Under the pieces are notes generated by a model. That model saw only the letters and a list, made by a program, of their open reading frames with translations, had not been told where the DNA came from and made no database searches. A program made the translations under genes and the position numbers. DNA of 64,000 bases from an uncultured Erysipelotrichaceae bacterium. Lineage in GTDB: Bacteria > Bacillota_I > Bacilli_A > RF39 > UBA660. The stretch's first letter is position 1. Every line of letters starts with the position of its first letter. This document shows positions 53,943-62,679 of this stretch, one piece after another. The DNA is taken from contig CACYLI010000001.1 in the NCBI GenBank assembly GCA_902775285.1, positions 62,001 through 126,000 on the forward strand. The letters run 5' to 3'.

Positions 53943-56900
53943 AATCTTCTTGTTGCTTATAACAACCGTTTCCATTTATTAAATCAATAATCATTATTAT
54001 TATTTGAATAATATTCATTTGACCATCAAATAGTTGGAGTATATTTCCATAGTTTGTAAATGGATCTTCATTTAATATTCTCTTATCCATAACGCCATTT
54101 TTCATAATATAATTTTTTATTAAATTAATGAATCTTGTTTGTTCAACATTTAATTCATTTTCATTTATATATTTAGAAAATTCTTTATCAATAGCTTCTT
54201 TTGATAATCCAACAGTTTTTCTTACAAGTAATACTAATGATTCATCACTATAGTTTAGTTTATATTCGTTTGAATCAGTATTTAACTCATTAAATAAGAT
54301 TTGTTGCAATTTATTTATTTCTTCTTGACTTATTATTTCATTATTTCTTATCTTATTTATGATTTCATTGTCCATATGATTTTTTAAATAAAAGTTCATC
54401 TTTTTCTTGTAATCAGTTAATTCGGTTTGAACTATTCTTCTATCATCATGTTCAACAATATTAATTTCATCATTAAAATCAGTATATACATCTGGCCTAA
54501 TTCTTCTTGGCAAATATTTAATTAATTCTCTTAATGAATTTCTTATTCTTTCAATCTCTAATATATTAACTTTGATAATATAATTATCTTGAATAATTTT
54601 TTTAATATCTTCATTTCTTAATTGAACTTGTGGAATATTATTTAATCTCATAAGCCCTTCACCAATATAATTTAATCTATTTACTTCTCTATCAAACTTA
54701 ATATTTAACATTTTTGATAGTTCTATTGCTAACATTAGTCTATCAAATTGTTTTGCTGATTCATCATTGTCATTTGACATAATTAGCAAAGTTAAATTGT
54801 CTTTTATTTCTTTAACAGTTAGATCAGTCAAATTATTCCAGTTAACTATTTCCTTATATTTTTCAACATATTTAATTTTCTGTTTAACATCAAATTTTAA
54901 AGGGTTTAATGAGGATATAGTATCGACTAAGTTATCTAATAATAAATTTTTGTAATTAATGTATTCTTGATCATTTAAATATTCTACTTTTTCCAATTCT
55001 TTTACAATATCAACTTTTAATTCAAATATAAATTGAGACAAACTCATTCCAATTGTTGATTCTTTTCCTTTAGGGTTTTGTTCAAAGAATTCAAAATTAT
55101 TACAAGCATCAAATATGTAAAACTCTTTTTTGTCTCTACCCCATCCTAACAAGTTTGGACACAATCTTGTGCCACGTCCAATCATTTGTAAAAATTTCAC
55201 TTTAGATTTTACATCTTTAAAAAATACAAGATTCAATATTTCTGGAATATCAATTCCTGTATCTAGCATGTCAACAGAAATTGCAATTTGTGGCATTTTA
55301 TTAATATCTGAAAAATCATCAATTAATGAAGAATAATAATTTGTATGAATATCAATAACTCTAGCAAATTGCCCACCATATTGCGGATATAACAAATTAA
55401 ATCTTTCTTCAATCGCTAGAGCATGTTTATGATTTTTTGCAAAAATAATTGTTTTGCCTAATTTATCATTGCTTTCAACTTTTATTCCCCTGTCCATTAA
55501 TATATTTAAAATTTTATCAATTGTTTCACTATTAAACAACCAACTATTTATAGATGAAGCGTTTACAGTATCAATTATTTCTTCATCATTTGCAAATGTG
55601 TCTTCAAACTTTTCTTTATCTTCCTCAGACAAATCACTATATTTAATTCCATTTTTTATAAAATCAGTCGAACATTCTATAGTATGATAATCAACTAAGA
55701 ATCCATCTCTTACTGCTTCTTCATATTCATAAGAATAAGTTGGAACATTATCTTGCAATTCAAATATTTTATAAGTATTTTTATCAATATCACTTCTTGG
55801 AGTTGCAGTTAATCCCAATAAAATACCATCAAAGTAGTCAAATATTGCTTGATATTTCTTATAAATTGATCTATGGGCCTCATCTACTATAATCAAATCA
55901 AAATGGCCTACTGTGAATAATTTTTTACCATTTTTTGTTTTAACTTCATCAATAGCATTCATCATTGTTTGATAAGTAGAAAAAACCATACGCGCATTCT
56001 CAGCATTATCCTTATCAATTGTTAGATTAATTGTTGATAAAGATGGCATTAATTTGTTAAATTGCTTTTTAGCTTGCTTAACTAATTCTGCTCTATCAGC
56101 TAAAAACAACACATTTTTAACCCAATTAGAATTCGTTAACACATCTACAATTGATATAGCTGTTCTTGTTTTTCCAGTACCAGTTGCCATTACTAATAAT
56201 CCTTTTCTCTGATGATTATTTAAATCATCACAAAAAGACTTAATAGCCTCTTGTTGATAAGTCCTATTAGTAATATTTTCATCTATTGAAATATTTTTTA
56301 AACTTTTCTTTAAACTTCTTCTATCAATTAATAACTGCAATTGGTCTTGCGTATAATAACCTGAAACTTTTCTATATGGATAATTTACATCATCCCAAAT
56401 ATAAGTATCAAATCCATTACTAAAAAATATAATTGGTCGTTGACCATACTTTAATTCCAAACAGTCAGCATATATTTTGGCTTGCTGTTGACCTACTCTA
56501 GCATCTTTAGATGTTTTTTTTGCTTCGACAAGACCTACTGGTTTTCCATTTGCTCCCATTAAAACATAATCAACGAAACCATCGCCTGATACATTAGGCA
56601 TACCTGTGACTGGCATTTCTTCAACAATATTATTATTGAATTCCCATCCAGCAATTTCTAAGTCTAAGTCAATGTACTGCTTTCTAGTTTTGAATTCAGA
56701 AATATCTTTTATATCAAATGGTATACTATTTTGTTTTTTCTTTCTATTATTGAAAGAAACACCTCTCAACTCTTCATATTGTTTTTGCAATTCTTCTATA
56801 GTTTTTTCTTTTGATTCAATTTGTTGTATTAAGTCTAATTTTTTCTTTTCTAATGCTTTATTATTTTCAGGAATTGGTATAATTGATTCATCAAATTTAT

Positions 56901-57294
56901 GTTCAATATAATTATCACAATATAAATATGTTATCCATAAAACAAAATCATGTAAATTTTTAAGTGACAAAATTGACTCTTCTTTTTTTATTTTTACATT
57001 ACTATGAACAGATTGATTTCCTAATTTTTGAATATAAACTATTTTTTTAAACAATCCTTCATCAATAATATATCTAAAATTTCTATCATATATCAATGTT
57101 GCTAATGTTTGCTGATAAGGTATTTTTAATTCTCCATCAACACCATAAACCCACTTCACACCTATTTCTAGTGCTTTACGAGCCATTATAGCACATGTTG
57201 ATGAAGTCACAGCTAAACTTTTTTCTGCTTCTACACATGCATCTTTTAAATCTTCTAATCTAGTGTCACTAATAAAATCGAAATTAGACTTCAT
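53941..57294 (-). CDS. hsdR: Type I restriction enzyme, R subunit
   Basis: The N-terminal 110 residues match DUF4145, followed by a coiled coil and the HSDR_N nuclease region (about 190-330, containing GLVEAKKTSKDARVGQQQ, whose Glu/Lys fit the PD-ExK core). The SF2 translocase follows: MATGTGKTRTAI (Walker A), IVDEAHRSIYKK (DEAH box), LGLTATPRSD and QMIGRGTRLCP (motif VI). The C-terminal third is the EcoEI-type R_C domain. At 1117 residues it is full length. It cuts unmethylated DNA after ATP-driven translocation, together with HsdM and HsdS. It is last in the locus, downstream of the silent hsdS cassette. Confidence 0.92.
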   Translation of the reverse strand: MKSNFDFISDTRLEDLKDACVEAEKSLAVTSSTCAIMARKALEIGVKWVYGVDGELKIPYQQTLATLIYDRNFRYIIDEGLFKKIVYIQKLGNQSVHSNVKIKKEESILSLKNLHDFVLWITYLYCDNYIEHKFDESIIPIPENNKALEKKKLDLIQQIESKEKTIEELQKQYEELRGVSFNNRKKKQNSIPFDIKDISEFKTRKQYIDLDLEIAGWEFNNNIVEEMPVTGMPNVSGDGFVDYVLMGANGKPVGLVEAKKTSKDARVGQQQAKIYADCLELKYGQRPIIFFSNGFDTYIWDDVNYPYRKVSGYYTQDQLQLLIDRRSLKKSLKNISIDENITNRTYQQEAIKSFCDDLNNHQRKGLLVMATGTGKTRTAISIVDVLTNSNWVKNVLFLADRAELVKQAKKQFNKLMPSLSTINLTIDKDNAENARMVFSTYQTMMNAIDEVKTKNGKKLFTVGHFDLIIVDEAHRSIYKKYQAIFDYFDGILLGLTATPRSDIDKNTYKIFELQDNVPTYSYEYEEAVRDGFLVDYHTIECSTDFIKNGIKYSDLSEEDKEKFEDTFANDEEIIDTVNASSINSWLFNSETIDKILNILMDRGIKVESNDKLGKTIIFAKNHKHALAIEERFNLLYPQYGGQFARVIDIHTNYYSSLIDDFSDINKMPQIAISVDMLDTGIDIPEILNLVFFKDVKSKVKFLQMIGRGTRLCPNLLGWGRDKKEFYIFDACNNFEFFEQNPKGKESTIGMSLSQFIFELKVDIVKELEKVEYLNDQEYINYKNLLLDNLVDTISSLNPLKFDVKQKIKYVEKYKEIVNWNNLTDLTVKEIKDNLTLLIMSNDNDESAKQFDRLMLAIELSKMLNIKFDREVNRLNYIGEGLMRLNNIPQVQLRNEDIKKIIQDNYIIKVNILEIERIRNSLRELIKYLPRRIRPDVYTDFNDEINIVEHDDRRIVQTELTDYKKKMNFYLKNHMDNEIINKIRNNEIISQEEINKLQQILFNELNTDSNEYKLNYSDESLVLLVRKTVGLSKEAIDKEFSKYINENELNVEQTRFINLIKNYIMKNGVMDKRILNEDPFTNYGNILQLFDGQMNIIQIIIMIIDLINGNGCYKQQED

Positions 57295-57379
57295 ATTCCC
57301 AACTCCTAATTACATAATACAATATAATTTTAACACAAAATTATAATTTTACATAATAATTGCCTAATTTTCTTACATA

Positions 57380-57404
57380 CAAATTTCTGTTTATCGATTT
57401 GTTC
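57380..57404. repeat. 25-bp direct repeat, 3' edge of silent hsdS cassette
   Basis: Identical to 59039-59063 in the active hsdS. It encodes the VEQIDKQKF segment at the start of the second conserved region. Confidence 0.85.
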
Positions 57405-57897
57405 AACTAACTCTACAAACTTGTTTTGTAATTCTATTGGAGGTGTTATAACATCTAAATCAGATAATATTTGAAGATTTATATTTTTTTGAGCAACTTG
57501 TGTTGCTTTACTATCAATAATCTTTTGCAAAAAAGAAAACCAATAATGGATAAATATACTTTTAATTTTATTATTTGGGTTAAAACCTACAACACTATCT
57601 GGAAAGCAAGCATCAAAATTCAATATTCCAGTTTGAGCAATATTAGCAGCAATTGTAATACATAAAGTGCCTTTTGGCCACATTTTACTTTGCTTTAACC
57701 CTAATTCAGAATAAGTCGAACTATAATCTTTGATGTATAATCCAGAATTTGACACATCTCCTGTTTGAATTAATGGATATGGACCATTTAATAGCTCTGG
57801 TGCATTTCTCGGTCTATATTTAGACACACCTCTACCAAAATCACCAAGTTCAGTAAATTTATTTAAATCCCAACCTTTTTCATTGTATACAGGATCA

Positions 57898-57923
57898 CCA
57901 AACATCTCGACAAACTGAGATTT
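57898..57923. repeat. 26-bp direct repeat, 5' edge of silent hsdS cassette
   Basis: Identical to 59581-59606 in the active hsdS and same orientation. It encodes KSQFVEMFG in the central conserved helix. A shorter match occurs at 60095-60110 in the half-length hsdS. Confidence 0.85.
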
Positions 57924-57931
57924 GAAATATA

Positions 57932-58912
57932 CTAGCAAATGTATTTATGGTGTGATAGTTTAACATTATTTTGGTTTACCATCGCATATTGTAATGTTGT
58001 GTCAATTTTAGCGTGTCCAAGTAATCTTTGAACCTGTTCTATTGGCATTCCCTTATCAATTGCTTTGGTAGCTAATGTCCTTCTAAATTTATGTGGATGA
58101 ACTTTATAAACATTTAATTGCTCTCCTAATTTTCTCAGTCTTATTTCAACTCCACTGATTTCAAGTCTTTTATAAGGTTTTAATAAACTTACAAAAAGTG
58201 CATCATTTGTATCATTTCTTGTCTTTAAATATTTTTCTAAATGTAATTTTGTTCTAGCGTCAAAATATACTTCTCTTTCTTTGCTTCCTTTGCCAAAAAC
58301 AATACAAGATCTACTATTAAAGTCAATATCATTTTTGTTTAATTTTACAAGTTCACCCACTCTAACTCCTGTTGATGATAAAAAATCTATTAGAGCTAAA
58401 TCTCGAATTTCTATACAGCCATCTCTTAACTTTTCTAGAATTTCATCACTATAAGTTTCTCTCACAATTTTTGTTGTTTTTATCTTGTGAATCCTTCTTA
58501 TAGGACTTTTAACTATATAATCTTCATCCTCAAGCCAAGAAAAGAAACTTGATAAAATTCTTCTTACATTATCAATAGTTACTTTACTACAATTATTTTT
58601 TTGTTGATAATCTGTTAAATATTTTCTCAAATCTTCTGTTTGAATAACTTTAATATCTTTACCAATATTTTCCAACATATTTTCAATAGTGGTTTTATAA
58701 TAATTGATTGTTCTATCGGAACAGCCTTCCACTTTTTTAGAAGATATAAATAGTGTTGCATAATCAACTATTTTCTCTTCTAAAACATTAACCTGAATGA
58801 TATCAAATGCATAAAAATTATGATTTAATATTTCATTTAATTTTTCAAGTTGATAATTGTTGAGATATGAATTCATTTCACTACTAATTGTTCTAATTAT
58901 ATTTTCTTTCAT
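57932..58912 (-). CDS. XerC/D-like tyrosine recombinase of the hsdS locus
   Basis: The 326-residue protein has an N-terminal SAM-like domain (about 48-130) and a complete catalytic set: Arg184 (TGVRVGEL), Lys in GKGSKER near 208-211, His274-x-x-Arg277 (HKFRR), Gly-His at 299-300 and Tyr309 (TTLQYAMV). Recombinases of this type beside duplicated hsdS genes shuffle recognition domains in phase-variable type I systems. GGGGGA precedes the ATG, and it has its own extended -10 promoter separated from hsdS by a terminator. Its stop lies within 15 bases of the repeated site at the edge of the silent cassette, suggesting that the site is its substrate. Confidence 0.87.
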   Translation of the reverse strand: MKENIIRTISSEMNSYLNNYQLEKLNEILNHNFYAFDIIQVNVLEEKIVDYATLFISSKKVEGCSDRTINYYKTTIENMLENIGKDIKVIQTEDLRKYLTDYQQKNNCSKVTIDNVRRILSSFFSWLEDEDYIVKSPIRRIHKIKTTKIVRETYSDEILEKLRDGCIEIRDLALIDFLSSTGVRVGELVKLNKNDIDFNSRSCIVFGKGSKEREVYFDARTKLHLEKYLKTRNDTNDALFVSLLKPYKRLEISGVEIRLRKLGEQLNVYKVHPHKFRRTLATKAIDKGMPIEQVQRLLGHAKIDTTLQYAMVNQNNVKLSHHKYIC

Positions 58913-58943
58913 ATATCATTCCCCCTTTTTTAGAACGATACAT

Positions 58944-58952
58944 ATTATATCA
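58944..58952 (-). promoter_or_regulatory. Extended -10 promoter of the recombinase gene
   Basis: On the minus strand TGA followed by TATAAT (58949-58944), with no good -35 box. It lies between the hsdS terminator and the recombinase start, so the switch enzyme can be expressed apart from the RM operon. Confidence 0.5.
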
Positions 58953-58958
58953 TGTATT

Positions 58959-58987
58959 AAAAAAGAGTATTTATCCAAAATACTCTT
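58959..58987 (-). terminator. Terminator at the end of hsdS
   Basis: AAGAGTATT/AATACTCTT followed by a T run on the minus strand. The 5' arm overlaps the last hsdS codons. Confidence 0.8.
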
Positions 58988-60080
58988 GCATTAATGCTGA
59001 TTGTAATTCTTTTAATTTTTCTAATTGCTTTTCAAATTCAAATTTCTGTTTATCGATTTGTTCCACTATTGTTGCATATTTATTTTGTATATCTATTGGT
59101 GGCAATGGAATCATCAGTAATCCAATTATTTTGGCTGAAGGTAAATGAGTCAAACAAGCATTTCTAATATCGTGACTCAATTCACCAAGCATATATTGCT
59201 TCCATAGTTCCTCAAAATATTTATAATTTATTTTATTATTAAGAGTTATTTTAAGTAAAGATGCACTTATTATTCCACGTTCCATTTCGTTATCTAGTCT
59301 CAATAATTTACCCAATGTGCCATCACATGTAACAATATAATCTTTTGGTTTCAATTCGAACTTATACATTTTAGAATCAAAGTACTCTTTAGAAATATAA
59401 TAATTTCCCAACGATTCATCTTGTTGTATTGCATTTATTTGAATGTACACTTTATACGTATCATCAGATTTTGGTACATATAAAGATTTTTTTATATCGC
59501 TACCAAATGGCCCTTTAAGCATACTATCAGTACACTTATTAAATTCAATTAAATTGTATTTAAAACCATCTTGCTTATTTCCAAACATCTCGACAAACTG
59601 AGATTTTATTATTTCATCAAGTTTTAATATTTCATTTTTCTTAATTAGTATTCCATTTTCGATTTTTTCAAATAATTTAACAATATTTTTTTGTTCTGAC
59701 AATGGTAAAACTTTTATCATTACTTTGTTTAAACTATTAATTGTTATTTGAGGTTGAGCAGACCCTGATATGACATTTTTCATATCATAATTCTTAAGAT
59801 AAAAATATAAATATTTTATATCACATTTAGAAGTATCTAAATTATCCAAACACATAGCATTTCCATTTATATAAGAGTAAGGCTCAGAGATATGAACATT
59901 TCCACATGTAGCACCTCTACACGTGATCATTAATGTTTTTTCTTTATGATTATAATCATCATATTTTCCAATTATACCATTTGCTCCATATACTAAATAT
60001 TTTCCGTCAGCAATTAATTCATTTGTTGCCAAGGTCTTCCATTGCTTTGGGTTACATAAATCAGTTAGCTTATACTGCAT
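58971..60080 (-). CDS. hsdS: Type I specificity subunit HsdS (two TRDs)
   Basis: The ATG at 60080 (MQYKLTDLC) follows AGGAGG at a 6-base distance. It has two target-recognition domains: TRD1 about 1-150 and TRD2 about 178-330. Each is followed by a conserved helix (LDEIIKSQFVEMFGN and VEQIDKQKFEFEKQ...LMQEYFG). The two TRDs read the two halves of the split target site and the helices bind HsdM. TRD2 is bounded by the two exact repeats that also flank the silent cassette, so it can be swapped. The gene overlaps the half-length hsdS upstream by 11 bases. Confidence 0.88.
   Translation of the reverse strand: MQYKLTDLCNPKQWKTLATNELIADGKYLVYGANGIIGKYDDYNHKEKTLMITCRGATCGNVHISEPYSYINGNAMCLDNLDTSKCDIKYLYFYLKNYDMKNVISGSAQPQITINSLNKVMIKVLPLSEQKNIVKLFEKIENGILIKKNEILKLDEIIKSQFVEMFGNKQDGFKYNLIEFNKCTDSMLKGPFGSDIKKSLYVPKSDDTYKVYIQINAIQQDESLGNYYISKEYFDSKMYKFELKPKDYIVTCDGTLGKLLRLDNEMERGIISASLLKITLNNKINYKYFEELWKQYMLGELSHDIRNACLTHLPSAKIIGLLMIPLPPIDIQNKYATIVEQIDKQKFEFEKQLEKLKELQSALMQEYFG
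59039..59063. repeat. 25-bp direct repeat in active hsdS (3' edge of TRD2)
   Basis: Exact partner of 57380-57404, 1.66 kb away in the same orientation. Confidence 0.85.
59581..59606. repeat. 26-bp direct repeat in active hsdS (5' edge of TRD2)
   Basis: Exact partner of 57898-57923, 1.68 kb away in the same orientation. The sequence encodes the KSQFVEMFG motif. Confidence 0.85.
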
Positions 60081-60621
60081 AAACATCCTCCTCAACAAAC
60101 TGAGATTTGATTAATTCATTTAGTTTATTTATTTGCTTTATTTTGTTGGAAATCAAACAATCTATTTTCTTCAATTTACTAACAATTTTTATTTGTTCAT
60201 TGATAGTGGGTATACTGTTAATTATTATTTTACCTAATCCTTCATTTGTTATAGCTTTTTGAGTAGCTCCTGAACAATTTTTATCCTTTTGTTTATTAAA
60301 TGATTCACTATTCAAAAAATAATATAGATATTCATTATTAACATTTTCTTTTGGTTTCAAGCAACAAAAACCTGTTGAATATATATTGTTTATATTATCT
60401 TTGTCTGCTATTAAAACTTTTTTTGTGTTTAACATTTTAGCAAATAAAATTTCATTTTCACTTATTTCAATATTAGCTCTAGATGGTTTATTATCATACG
60501 TTACTACAGTATATTGAAAAATACTATTATCTATAACATCACCTGTTGCTATATATTTTTTTTGACCACAAAACTTTTTAACCGATTTCCCACTTATATC
60601 GCATATATCTAAAAGCTTCAT
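60070..60621 (-). CDS. hsdS: Half-length HsdS (single TRD)
   Basis: The 183-residue protein carries one target-recognition domain (about 1-150) and the start of the central helix (LNELIKSQFVE), and then stops seven codons later. The repeat sequence runs directly into the AGGAGG and ATG of the full-length hsdS. It looks like an hsdS whose second half was replaced by a complete gene. Half subunits can dimerise in some type I systems, so it may still be functional and give a second, palindromic specificity; alternatively it is a TRD1 donor. It starts one base after hsdM. Confidence 0.75.
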   Translation of the reverse strand: MKLLDICDISGKSVKKFCGQKKYIATGDVIDNSIFQYTVVTYDNKPSRANIEISENEILFAKMLNTKKVLIADKDNINNIYSTGFCCLKPKENVNNEYLYYFLNSESFNKQKDKNCSGATQKAITNEGLGKIIINSIPTINEQIKIVSKLKKIDCLISNKIKQINKLNELIKSQFVEEDVYAV

Positions 60622-60622
60622 A

Positions 60623-62071
60623 TTATAACAACCTTTCTAATTCCTCAAGTTCTCTTTGAAATTCTTCTTCCATGTCAATTATTTGTTTTAATATTACTCT
60701 TGGATTTTCATATTCTACTTTTTCTTGAATAATTTCTTTATACTTATTTATAGATAAATCATAATTATTTTTAACAATTTCTTCTTTTGAAACAAAGAAT
60801 GATTTTTCAGTTCTAGTTCTATCATTTTCTTTATCAAGATTATTATATCTTTCAATTATATCAGGTATGTCATTTTCATTTATAGATGTCCTTTTAGCAT
60901 CTAAACTATACCCATCTGCAGTCATATCATAAAACCATACTTTATCAGTTCCGCCAGTTGTTGTTTTAGTAAATATAATTATAGCAGTTGACACACCAGC
61001 ATATGGTTGAAATACTCCACTAGGCATGGATATAACAGCTTCTAACTTTTGATTTTCAATAATTTCTGATCTAATTGCCTTATGAGCATTACTACTACCA
61101 AATAATACACCATCAGGTACTATGCAAGCACATCTTCCACCAGTTCTTAATGACCTTACAAATAAAGCTAAAAATAATAATTCAGTTTTCTTGGTATTAC
61201 AAATTTTTAATAATGATGGAGCTATAGTCGTTTCATCTATTGATCCTTTAAATGGAGGATTAGCTAAAATTAAAGAATATTTATCAGTATCTGTATTCTC
61301 TCCAGAAGCAGAATCCTTATATTCAATATTTGGATTATCTATTCCGTGCATAATCATATTCATAGCACTAATACTTAACATCGTATCGTCAGTATCAAAT
61401 CCATAAAACATTTCATTATTAAAATGATGTTTTTGTCTATCACTATTAAACAATTCAGAATGTCTATTTCTTAAATATTCGCTAGCTTCTAATAAAAATC
61501 CGCCAGTTCCACATGCAGGATCACATATAACATCATTTGGAGTTGGTTTTACTAATTCAACCATCATTTTTATAATATGTCTAGGTGTTCTAAATTGTCC
61601 ATTTCTTCCTGCAGTTGATAATTTAGAAAGTAAATATTCATAAATATCGCCTTTTGTATCTCTATCTTTCATAGGAATTGAATCTAATTTTGTAACCACT
61701 TTTTCCAACACTAAAGCACTAGGTACCATAAAAATCGCTTTTTCCATATATCTTGAAAAAGAAGAATCCTTTCCGGCTTTCATATTTTTAATAAATGGGA
61801 AAATTTTTGTGGACATCAAATTAAACATTTCTGTAGCAGATAAATTTTTAAATTTACTCCATCTACAATCTTGATGTTCACTATCAAATATTCTTGGAAA
61901 CTTAACCCCCAACACTTGCTCTGTTTGTTCATTATTTGTTTCAACTTCGTCTAATCCTTTTATAAATAATAAATATGTCATTTGTTTTATTACTGATAAA
62001 GGATCTGTCATTCCACCATTTGCAAAATCCAACCATATTGCATCTATCTTATTTTGAACTGATTTTTCCAC
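60623..62071 (-). CDS. hsdM: Type I DNA methyltransferase subunit HsdM
   Basis: The start is GTG at 62071 behind AGAGAGGTAA. An N-terminal helical HsdM_N domain (about 5-140) is followed by the N6-adenine methyltransferase core: DPACGTGGFLLEAS (SAM-binding motif I, about 183-196) and LANPPFKG (catalytic NPPF, about 265-272). With 482 residues it is full size. With HsdS it methylates the target and protects the host; with HsdR it forms the restriction complex. It is the first gene of the locus. Confidence 0.93.
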   Translation of the reverse strand: MEKSVQNKIDAIWLDFANGGMTDPLSVIKQMTYLLFIKGLDEVETNNEQTEQVLGVKFPRIFDSEHQDCRWSKFKNLSATEMFNLMSTKIFPFIKNMKAGKDSSFSRYMEKAIFMVPSALVLEKVVTKLDSIPMKDRDTKGDIYEYLLSKLSTAGRNGQFRTPRHIIKMMVELVKPTPNDVICDPACGTGGFLLEASEYLRNRHSELFNSDRQKHHFNNEMFYGFDTDDTMLSISAMNMIMHGIDNPNIEYKDSASGENTDTDKYSLILANPPFKGSIDETTIAPSLLKICNTKKTELLFLALFVRSLRTGGRCACIVPDGVLFGSSNAHKAIRSEIIENQKLEAVISMPSGVFQPYAGVSTAIIIFTKTTTGGTDKVWFYDMTADGYSLDAKRTSINENDIPDIIERYNNLDKENDRTRTEKSFFVSKEEIVKNNYDLSINKYKEIIQEKVEYENPRVILKQIIDMEEEFQRELEELERLL

Positions 62072-62129
62072 GATAATTACCTCTCTTATATAATTATTGT
62101 ATCATAAAAATTATTCTTTCGTATTATAA

Positions 62130-62159
62130 TTGCATTTAATATGTTGACTTTCTTATACT
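62130..62159 (+). promoter_or_regulatory. Possible promoter of the small plus-strand gene
   Basis: TTGCAT at 62130-62135, an 18-base spacer and TATACT at 62154-62159, about 37 bases before the start codon. The match is moderate. Confidence 0.4.
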
Positions 62160-62195
62160 TTTAAGTGATTAATGAAATCGTATTTGGAGGTAGAT

Positions 62196-62519
62196 ATGAT
62201 TAGACATGAAACTGGTAAAGATATAACTGATGAAGAATTTATTAAAGTTCTTAAACCTTTTGTAGATAATTATGATGAATATTTAGAAACTTATATTCTT
62301 CCTGAGATCATTTCTTATTATGTAGCTAATGCATACTATAGGCATGCCATGTATGAAACCACATGGATTCAAGAATTCAACTCTGCCAGAGATATTTTAA
62401 ATATCACAAAAATTGACAATGAAAAAGTATCAGACGAAGTAAAGAAACTGCTTAGAATAAAATATGCCTTAGAAATAATTAGTGATGACCCACTAGATTT
62501 TAAAAAAATTGAGTATTAA
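62196..62519 (+). CDS. Hypothetical protein (107 aa)
   Basis: The ATG at 62196 is fixed by GGAGG five bases upstream; the longer frame from 62172 would begin before that site. The protein is acidic and helical: MIRHETGKDITDEEFIKVL, then YYVANAYYRHAMYETTW in the middle. No family is recognised. It is divergent from hsdM and ends in a strong terminator. It might be a regulator or an anti-restriction/immunity-like companion of the RM locus, but there is no direct evidence. Confidence 0.55.
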   Translation: MIRHETGKDITDEEFIKVLKPFVDNYDEYLETYILPEIISYYVANAYYRHAMYETTWIQEFNSARDILNITKIDNEKVSDEVKKLLRIKYALEIISDDPLDFKKIEY

Positions 62520-62541
62520 CAAATAATTAATACTCTTTTTT
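62511..62541 (+). terminator. Rho-independent terminator
   Basis: GAGTATTA/TAATACTC followed by a run of seven T. The first arm includes the stop codon of the preceding gene. Confidence 0.8.
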
Positions 62542-62679
62542 TATTATTTTCCAAAAAACTCACGGAAAATATTAAATTGTGTGAATGTAGGTGGGCTGTC
62601 GGTGTAGATTATTTTTTAATATACTCTTTAGTCAGTCCGGGGGGGACTATTCTACATAGTGATATTTGAATTCATTTTC
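62542..62679. other. G-rich non-coding stretch with nested dyads
   Basis: Unlike everything around it this region has G-rich blocks (GTAGGTGGGCTGTCGGTG and AGTCCGGGGGGGACT). The latter is a perfect 5-base hairpin. Outer arms TGTAGA and TCTACA are complementary over a distance of about 60 bases. No open frame is present. Confidence 0.45.

Larger units (their letters stand above)
57330..57938 (-). pseudogene. hsdS: Silent hsdS half-cassette (TRD2)
   Basis: The frame starts only with a TTG right after the recombinase stop and lacks a ribosome binding site. Its product begins inside the conserved central helix (KSQFVEMFGDP) and contains one target-recognition domain of about 150 residues. It ends in VEQIDKQKF, after which the normal C-terminal helix is lost (VCKKIRQLLCKIIILC). 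Both edges match the active hsdS exactly over 25-26 bases. It is therefore a stored recognition domain that can be recombined into the expressed gene, not a working subunit. Confidence 0.75.

Noticed and set aside
57380-60110. Invertible hsdS arrangement
   Set aside because: All hsdS pieces and the shared repeats are in the same orientation, and I found no inverted copy of the 26-bp site in the window.
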